From Candidatus Nomurabacteria bacterium (GTDB taxonomy: Bacteria; Patescibacteriota; Minisyncoccia; Phycocordibacterales; UBA9973): 7,463 nucleotides of DNA. The stretch covers positions 1 to 7,463 of the forward strand of contig CALRCI010000029.1 in NCBI GenBank assembly GCA_943354525.1, in the 5' to 3' direction. The notes under the pieces are model-generated. The model did not search any database and had not been told where the DNA came from. It saw only the letters and a program-made list of their open reading frames with translations. How positions within the stretch are numbered: the first letter of the stretch is position 1; each line of letters opens with the position of its first letter. The position numbers and the translations under genes were made by a program. This document shows, piece after piece, positions 1-7,463 of the stretch.

Positions 1-105
1 GATCTTGGCCTTTTTCTTTCCGCCAGCTGGCGGACTTTTCTTAACCGCCTTTTTTGGAGACGGACGTTTCTTTATTATTTTCTTTTTCTTTGTTTTTTTG
101 CTCAT
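1..105 (-). CDS. Start of a lysine-rich protein, probable primary sigma factor RpoD (partial)
   Basis: The first 35 codons of a gene that runs off the left edge are visible. The ATG at 105-103 is followed by an extremely basic N-terminus beginning MSKKTKKKKIIKKRPSPKK, then a Ser-Pro-Pro-Ala-Gly-Gly patch and more lysines. An in-frame TAA lies two codons upstream of the ATG, so this is the only possible start in this frame. No Shine-Dalgarno sequence precedes it. No conserved domain is reached, so identity rests on context: dnaG is immediately upstream on the same strand, dnaG-rpoD is a widely conserved pair, and lysine-rich extensions are common on sigma-70 proteins of CPR bacteria. If correct, the product binds core RNA polymerase and directs promoter recognition. 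Alternatives are a basic ribosomal or nucleoid-associated protein. That it is a CDS is likely; the RpoD assignment is inference. Confidence 0.55.
   Translation of the reverse strand, partial: MSKKTKKKKIIKKRPSPKKAVKKSPPAGGKKKAKI
19..34. repeat. Perfect 16-bp palindrome inside the lysine-rich CDS
   Basis: The sequence TCCGCCAGCTGGCGGA is identical to its own reverse complement over all 16 bases. It lies in frame within the partial CDS and, with the preceding bases, encodes Ser-Pro-Pro-Ala-Gly-Gly. It is the only GC-rich patch in a run of lysine codons. As RNA it could form a 6-bp GC-rich stem with an AGCU loop. It may be a copy of a dispersed genomic palindrome, but only this copy was noticed in the window. 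Confidence 0.8.
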
Positions 106-134
106 GCGTTATAAAAAATTAACTGCTAATACTT

Positions 135-140
135 AGTATA
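135..140 (-). promoter_or_regulatory. Weak candidate -10 box upstream of the lysine-rich CDS
   Basis: The 40-nt spacer between the dnaG stop and the next ATG is AT-rich. On the minus strand it contains TATACT, which matches the sigma-70 -10 consensus at 5 of 6 positions, and transcription from it would give a leader of about 20-25 nt. The box overlaps a small inverted repeat, ATACT-T-AGTAT on the plus strand at 129-139. The expected -35 position falls in the dnaG C-terminal codons and reads ACGCGG, which does not match. The downstream gene could equally be transcribed only by read-through from dnaG. Confidence 0.2.
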
Positions 141-145
141 CAAAA

Positions 146-1864
146 TTATGTCTCAGACCGCGTGCGCTTGGCGACTTCCAGCGCATCGGTTGTCTTCTTG
201 ATATCTGCTAAGATTTCATTCGTCTTCTCGGGATTTTCCCGTTCGGCGATTTCGAGTTCATGAGTGAGGGTAATCAGTCTCTGTCGATGATTCGCTTCGA
301 GTGCGCGTGCAAGCAATTCAGTAGCGGTCAATCCGCGCACACGTTCATCTCCGTAGAGCGCTTCGGCTTCGAAAATCAGCGAATCTTTGATCGGCGTATA
401 CTGCGCGATGAGTGCCTCGCATTCAGTCACTCCGAGAATATCGGTAACCTTCTGTTTGAATTCTTCGGATGTACTTTCGGGAATTGTACTGAGATAGAAA
501 TAGAAACCAATTAATTTCTCATGAGGAGTTTCTTTCAGCACGGAGAGTGGTTTCGCCTGATTCCCTACCGGAGCTGCAAGAGATTTCTTTGCTCGAATTA
601 AGTCGGCGCGGAGATCGTCTTCGGCAATGCTGGTGCGCTTCGCGAGTTCGTGGATGAAATGCGCCGCTTCGACACTGGATTCAAATTCTGCAACGAGCGG
701 AAGCACGTGAGCAACGACGGCACGGCCGAATTGGCGGACATCCGGATAGACTTTGCGCAGATGTTCGACAATGAAGAAGATCACGTGCTCTTTAGTTTTC
801 AAGATGTCAGCCCATGCTGCCGGACTCTCAGAAATGATGTCGGCTGGATCTTTGCCTGCCGGAATGGCGACGGCTTTTGTATCCATGCCAAGCGCGAGCG
901 CGATCTTCGCCGCGCGCATCGTGGCTTTGATGCCGGCAGAGTCGCCGTCATATGCTAATACGAGATTTTTTGACAATCGTGATACCAGCCCGAGATTAGT
1001 GACATGGTTCTCACGATTGGAGAGCGTGTCAGCCATGGCCGTGCCAGATGTTGCAACCGTGTTCGTAAACCCTGCCTGATGCGAGAGGAGTAGATCGAAT
1101 TGTCCTTCAACGAGAATGGCATAATTCTTCTCACGAATCGCACTCTTCGCAGTGTGCAATCCATAGAGCACGCTCGATTTATCGAAGAGTTCAGTCTCAG
1201 GAGAATTCACATACTTCGGACTTTTATCGTCGTCAACGAGAATGCGTCCGGAGAATGCAATGACACGTCCGGCCGTATCCATGATCGGAAACATGATACG
1301 TCCGCGGAATGTATCGTAATATCCCCGATCAGTTTTCTTCGACAATCCGGCAGAGAAAATCAATTCATCGGAGAATTTCTGCGTACGGAGATAGTCGTAG
1401 AGTGTCCGCCATTCGCTCGGCGCACAGCCGATGCGCCACACGCTGATCGTCTTCTCCGTGAGTCCTCGATTGGCGAGATATGCGAGCGCGGATTTTTCTT
1501 CACCGAGTTTCGAGACATAGAAATTCGTCGCCGCTTCCATCACACGAAGCAATTCTTCGCGGCGATCGCGATTACCGCTATCAGCATGCGAGAGCGTAAC
1601 GCCAGCACGTTCGGCAAGAAGTTTTAGTGCGCCTTTGAAATCACTGCCTTCGAACTGTTCAACGAACGAAAAGATATCTCCTTTCGCTCCGCAGCCGAAG
1701 CAATAGAAACTGCCGCGCTCCGGAGAAATGAAGAACGACGGTGTTTTCTCATTGTGAAAAGGACAGCGCGCTTTGAAATTTTTGCCCGCTTTCTCGACAG
1801 TGATATATGAGGCGACAACCTCCTCGATCGGTAATCGCTCTTTGATGAGTTCGATGTCCGTCAC
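146..1864 (-). CDS. dnaG: DNA primase DnaG
   Basis: DnaG synthesises the short RNA primers that start lagging-strand and initiation synthesis at the replication fork. The 572-residue product is close to the usual family length. An N-terminal zinc-binding domain carries CPFHNEKTPSF and YCFGCG (C34, H37, C55, C58). The catalytic core follows, with FRGRIMFPI at 186-194, the basic motif SPKYVNSPETELFDKS from 215, and a TOPRIM fold with VEGQFD (E253) and AYDGDSAG (D306, D308). Residues beyond about 440 lie where the helicase-interacting domain normally sits, but I recognise no clear motif there. The start is GTG: an in-frame TAA two codons upstream excludes an earlier start, and MTDIELIKERLPIEEVV aligns with known DnaG N-termini. 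No Shine-Dalgarno sequence is visible, only the A-rich AAATAAAAC abutting the GTG. The gene follows rpoC across a 147-nt hairpin spacer and precedes the lysine-rich CDS by 40 nt. Compared with the family pattern there appear to be extra residues between SGTA (273-276) and the DGD motif. Confidence 0.97.
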   Translation of the reverse strand: MTDIELIKERLPIEEVVASYITVEKAGKNFKARCPFHNEKTPSFFISPERGSFYCFGCGAKGDIFSFVEQFEGSDFKGALKLLAERAGVTLSHADSGNRDRREELLRVMEAATNFYVSKLGEEKSALAYLANRGLTEKTISVWRIGCAPSEWRTLYDYLRTQKFSDELIFSAGLSKKTDRGYYDTFRGRIMFPIMDTAGRVIAFSGRILVDDDKSPKYVNSPETELFDKSSVLYGLHTAKSAIREKNYAILVEGQFDLLLSHQAGFTNTVATSGTAMADTLSNRENHVTNLGLVSRLSKNLVLAYDGDSAGIKATMRAAKIALALGMDTKAVAIPAGKDPADIISESPAAWADILKTKEHVIFFIVEHLRKVYPDVRQFGRAVVAHVLPLVAEFESSVEAAHFIHELAKRTSIAEDDLRADLIRAKKSLAAPVGNQAKPLSVLKETPHEKLIGFYFYLSTIPESTSEEFKQKVTDILGVTECEALIAQYTPIKDSLIFEAEALYGDERVRGLTATELLARALEANHRQRLITLTHELEIAERENPEKTNEILADIKKTTDALEVAKRTRSET

Positions 1865-1873
1865 GTTTTATTT
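1865..1873 (-). promoter_or_regulatory. A-rich start context of dnaG (AAATAAAAC)
   Basis: On the minus strand AAATAAAAC lies directly against the GTG start of dnaG. The identical 9-mer occurs two bases upstream of the rpoC ATG. Neither gene has a purine-rich Shine-Dalgarno sequence at normal spacing. The 9-mer may help keep the ribosome-landing site unstructured. The match is seen directly; its role is inference. Confidence 0.3.
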
Positions 1874-1876
1874 TGC

Positions 1877-1996
1877 ATTCGCTGAAGCAATTACCTGTCT
1901 CGCGGATCGATACGTCAGTCTGGCGAGACGAGTCCGAGCGCAAACTCACCAGAGTTTGACGCGTATCCGCGAGACAGCGTAATTGCGGAAGCGAAT
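1877..1996 (-). repeat. Long imperfect inverted repeat (hairpin) between rpoC and dnaG
   Basis: This element fills most of the rpoC-dnaG spacer, starting 18 nt after the rpoC stop and ending 12 nt before the dnaG GTG. The arms pair in blocks: 1877-1883 with 1990-1996 (7 bp), a 3x3 internal loop, 1887-1894 with 1979-1986 (8 bp), one bulged base at 1978, and 1895-1907 with 1965-1977 (13 bp, core CTGTCTCGCGGAT). A less regular interior has 1913-1917 with 1957-1961 (5 bp) and 1919-1927 with 1945-1953 (9 positions). The apical loop is 1928-1944. One interior position is C/A on the plus strand but becomes a U-G wobble in minus-strand RNA, the sense of the operon. No U-tract follows the structure in that direction, so it does not look like a standard intrinsic terminator. 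It may be an RNA processing or attenuation element, or a REP/MITE-like repeat. Confidence 0.85.
1941..1958 (-). other. Alternative small hairpin nested in the spacer element
   Basis: CAAACTC at 1941-1947 and GAGTTTG at 1952-1958 form a perfect 7-bp stem with a 4-nt loop. These bases overlap those used by the interior pairing of the larger hairpin (1913-1927 with 1945-1961), so the two folds exclude each other. A weaker matching hairpin, GTCT/AGAC around a 4-nt loop, exists in the opposite arm at 1918-1929. Together they would turn the tip of the large stem into a two-armed, cruciform-like head. Confidence 0.5.
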
Positions 1997-2014
1997 TTCA
2001 ATTAGTATGTTAAC

Positions 2015-5632
<3,618 letters not shown>

Positions 5633-5634
5633 AT

Positions 5635-5643
5635 GTTTTATTT
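5635..5643 (-). promoter_or_regulatory. A-rich start context of rpoC (AAATAAAAC), overlapping the rpoB stop
   Basis: The 9-mer AAATAAAAC spans the last codon's end and the TAA of rpoB and ends two bases before the rpoC ATG. It is identical to the sequence directly before the dnaG GTG. No AGGAGG-like sequence is present in the preceding 30 nt. Because ribosomes finishing rpoB stop within this motif, translational coupling or re-initiation is a plausible way to start rpoC. This functional reading is inference. Confidence 0.3.
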
Positions 5644-7463
5644 CGATGATGATTTCTTAAGTTCGACGTGAAGAGCGAGACCCCGCAGGTAGTTCAACAT
5701 GACATTGAACGATGCCGGCGCATTTGGCTCTTTCATTTCTTCGCCCTTGATAATGGAATCGAATGTCGCCGAGCGACCGAGAATATCGTCAGATTTGATG
5801 GTGATCATTTCGCGAAGCACATGCGCGGCACCGTAGCCTTCGAGTGCCCAGACTTCCATTTCTCCGAAACGCTGACCGCCGCCTTGGGCCTTACCGCCAA
5901 GTGGCTGCTGCGTGATGAGAGAGTACGGACCGATGGAACGCATATGAATCTTGTCTTCTACCATGTGGTGCAATTTGAGAATGTACATGTAGCCGACTGC
6001 GATGTCCTGTTCGAATGCATCGCCTGTGCGTCCGTCAAAGAGTTTGACGCGGCCGCTCTCCGGCATGCCGGCTTTGACGAGTTCGGCTTTGATTTCTTCC
6101 GTATTCGCACTTGCGAAGATCGGCACGACTGCCTGATAGTTGAGTGTGTTTGCGGCATAGCCCAAGTGCATCTCGAGAATCTGTCCCAAGTTCATACGCG
6201 ATGGAATACCGAGCGGTGTGAGAATCACATCGACGGGCGTACCGTCTGCCATGTATGGCATTTCTTCTTCTGGAAGGATTGTGGAAATAACACCTTTGTT
6301 ACCGTGGCGTCCAGCGAGCTTGTCACCGACGGAAATGTTGCGAATCTGTGCGAGTTCGATGACGATTTTCTTGATGATGCCGGATTCGAGCTGATGACCC
6401 TGGTCGCGTGAGAAAACTTTCACACCGATGATGCGTCCGCGCTTGCCGTGTTCCATGCGAAGTGATGTGTCTTTCACATCACGAGCTTTCTCGGCAAAGA
6501 TCGAACGGAGGAGGCGCTCTTCTGGCGTAAGTTCAGTCTCGCCTTTTGGAGTAATTTTACCGACGAGAATGTCGTTTTCACGAACTTCGGCACCGATACG
6601 AACCACACCTTCTTCGTCGAGGTCTTTCAGTTTGCCTTCACCGACGTTTGGAATATCGCGTGTCGTGATTTCCGGTCCGAGCTTCGTATCACGAACGAGA
6701 CACGTAAACTCTTCGATATAAATAGACGTGAATTTAGAATTTTTGACGAGACGTTCTGAGAGAATGATCGCGTCTTCGTAGTTGTTACCGTTCCATGACA
6801 TGAATGCGACGAGCGCGTTCTGACCGAGCGCGATTTGTCCGCCATCAGTTGATGTCGTGTCGGCGAGCACGTCGCCTTTCTTGATTTTGTCACCGACTGA
6901 AACGATCGGGCGCTGGTGCGAAGCCGTGAAGTTGTTCGTGCGCTGGAAATTCACGAGACCATACGTATGATCCTTGCCTTTTGAATCTTCGATGACGACT
7001 TTCTGCGCATCAACTTTGGCGACTTTGCCGTCAACGCGAGAAATTGCGAGACGTCCTGAGTCGCGAGCGGCCATGGCTTCCATGCCGGTCGAGACGAGCG
7101 GAGCTTCCGGAATGAGACATGGTGTCGCCTGCTTCTGCATGTTACTTCCCATGAGTGCGCGGTTTGCTTCATCGTGTTCGAGGAACGGAACCATCGATGT
7201 TGCGATTGAGAATGCCTGGTTTGTTGCAACGTCGATAAAATCAACTTCGCTTGGCGTGACGATACCTGGTTCAGTGTGAACGCGAGCTTCGACGCGGTTT
7301 TCAGTAATCTTGCCGTTCGCATCCGTGTGCGTGCCGGCGTGTGCGATGATGTATTTTTCTTCTTCGAGCGCATTCAAGTAACTGATTTCGCCGGTCATCT
7401 TGCCGCCTTTTACTTTCATGTAGGGCGTCTCGATGATGCCGAATTCGTTGATGCGGGCGTAGG
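5638..7463 (-). CDS. rpoB: DNA-directed RNA polymerase subunit beta (RpoB), C-terminal half, partial
   Basis: RpoB is the second large catalytic subunit of RNA polymerase. The reading frame stays open to the window edge, giving 607 codons, so the Met at 7419 is internal: the residues before it, YARINEFGIIETPY, match the conserved beta interior. Landmarks, numbered from the first full codon, are ALMGSNMQKQ (102-111), PEAPLVSTGME (118-128), the region WNGNNYEDAIILSERLV (223-239), and KITPKGETELTPEERLLRSI (302-321). GDKLAGRHGNKGVIS follows, with the two active-site lysines at about 381 and 389. Near the C-terminus are LFDGRTGDAF (474-483), KAQGGGQRFGEMEVWALE (524-541) and the beta'-contacting tail. 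The enterobacterial insertion that precedes the GDK motif is absent. The N-terminal half, including the main rifampicin pocket, lies outside the window. The gene ends 5 nt before rpoC. Confidence 0.99.
   Translation of the reverse strand, partial: YARINEFGIIETPYMKVKGGKMTGEISYLNALEEEKYIIAHAGTHTDANGKITENRVEARVHTEPGIVTPSEVDFIDVATNQAFSIATSMVPFLEHDEANRALMGSNMQKQATPCLIPEAPLVSTGMEAMAARDSGRLAISRVDGKVAKVDAQKVVIEDSKGKDHTYGLVNFQRTNNFTASHQRPIVSVGDKIKKGDVLADTTSTDGGQIALGQNALVAFMSWNGNNYEDAIILSERLVKNSKFTSIYIEEFTCLVRDTKLGPEITTRDIPNVGEGKLKDLDEEGVVRIGAEVRENDILVGKITPKGETELTPEERLLRSIFAEKARDVKDTSLRMEHGKRGRIIGVKVFSRDQGHQLESGIIKKIVIELAQIRNISVGDKLAGRHGNKGVISTILPEEEMPYMADGTPVDVILTPLGIPSRMNLGQILEMHLGYAANTLNYQAVVPIFASANTEEIKAELVKAGMPESGRVKLFDGRTGDAFEQDIAVGYMYILKLHHMVEDKIHMRSIGPYSLITQQPLGGKAQGGGQRFGEMEVWALEGYGAAHVLREMITIKSDDILGRSATFDSIIKGEEMKEPNAPASFNVMLNYLRGLALHVELKKSSSK

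Noticed and set aside
11..100. Polypyrimidine-rich plus-strand tract as a regulatory element
   Set aside because: It is simply the complement of lysine codons in the minus-strand CDS.
1100..1627. Plus-strand open frame of 175 codons opposite dnaG
   Set aside because: It is antisense to the conserved primase core, with arginine- and histidine-rich low-similarity translation typical of a shadow frame.
1749..1949. Small minus-strand open frame running from the hairpin spacer into dnaG in another frame
   Set aside because: It overlaps the start of dnaG, including its zinc-finger codons, out of frame. Its ATG lies inside the inverted repeat and the translation shows no family features.
1877..1996. 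Spacer hairpin as a rho-independent terminator of rpoBC
   Set aside because: The stem is too long and interrupted, and no run of U follows it in the minus-strand direction. The sequence after it is A-rich instead.
7417..7419. ATG as the start of a 593-residue beta-like protein
   Set aside because: The frame remains open to the window edge and the residues before this Met match conserved RpoB, so it is an internal methionine of a truncated view, not a split gene.

Overview
The window is a compact, minus-strand block of core information-processing genes. In the direction of transcription (right to left) it holds the 3' half of rpoB (RNA polymerase beta), a complete rpoC (beta'), a 147-nt spacer dominated by a long inverted repeat, a complete dnaG (primase), and the first 35 codons of a further gene. 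That last gene has a very lysine-rich N-terminus and is probably the primary sigma factor RpoD. All complete genes end in TAA, and no plus-strand gene is supported.

The organism looks like a bacterium of the Patescibacteria/CPR type, most likely of the Parcubacteria group. This is inference from several traits: tight packing, a short beta' without the enterobacterial SI3 insertion, beta without the enterobacterial insertion near its catalytic lysines, translation starts without Shine-Dalgarno sequences, a poly-lysine leader on the presumed sigma factor, and roughly balanced GC with many GAG/ATC/TTC codons. The standard genetic code fits: about 7 kb of conserved protein reads without in-frame UGA, and tryptophan is TGG. 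I cannot assign a lineage more precisely.

Layout by position: 1-105, start of the lysine-rich CDS, containing a perfect 16-bp palindrome; 106-145, short AT-rich spacer; 146-1864, dnaG with a GTG start; 1865-2014, spacer with a 120-nt imperfect hairpin and alternative small hairpins; 2015-5632, rpoC; 5633-5637, 5-nt spacer; 5638-7463, rpoB, open at the window edge.

Functionally, beta and beta' form the catalytic core of RNA polymerase, the presumed sigma factor would give it promoter specificity, and DnaG makes primers for replication. The window therefore joins rpoBC to a dnaG-rpoD pair like that of the classical macromolecular synthesis operon. The parts not explained by coding are the rpoC-dnaG hairpin, the palindrome inside the lysine-rich CDS, and an A-rich 9-mer just upstream of two start codons. 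I see no mobile element, CRISPR array, RNA gene or unknown multi-gene system here.
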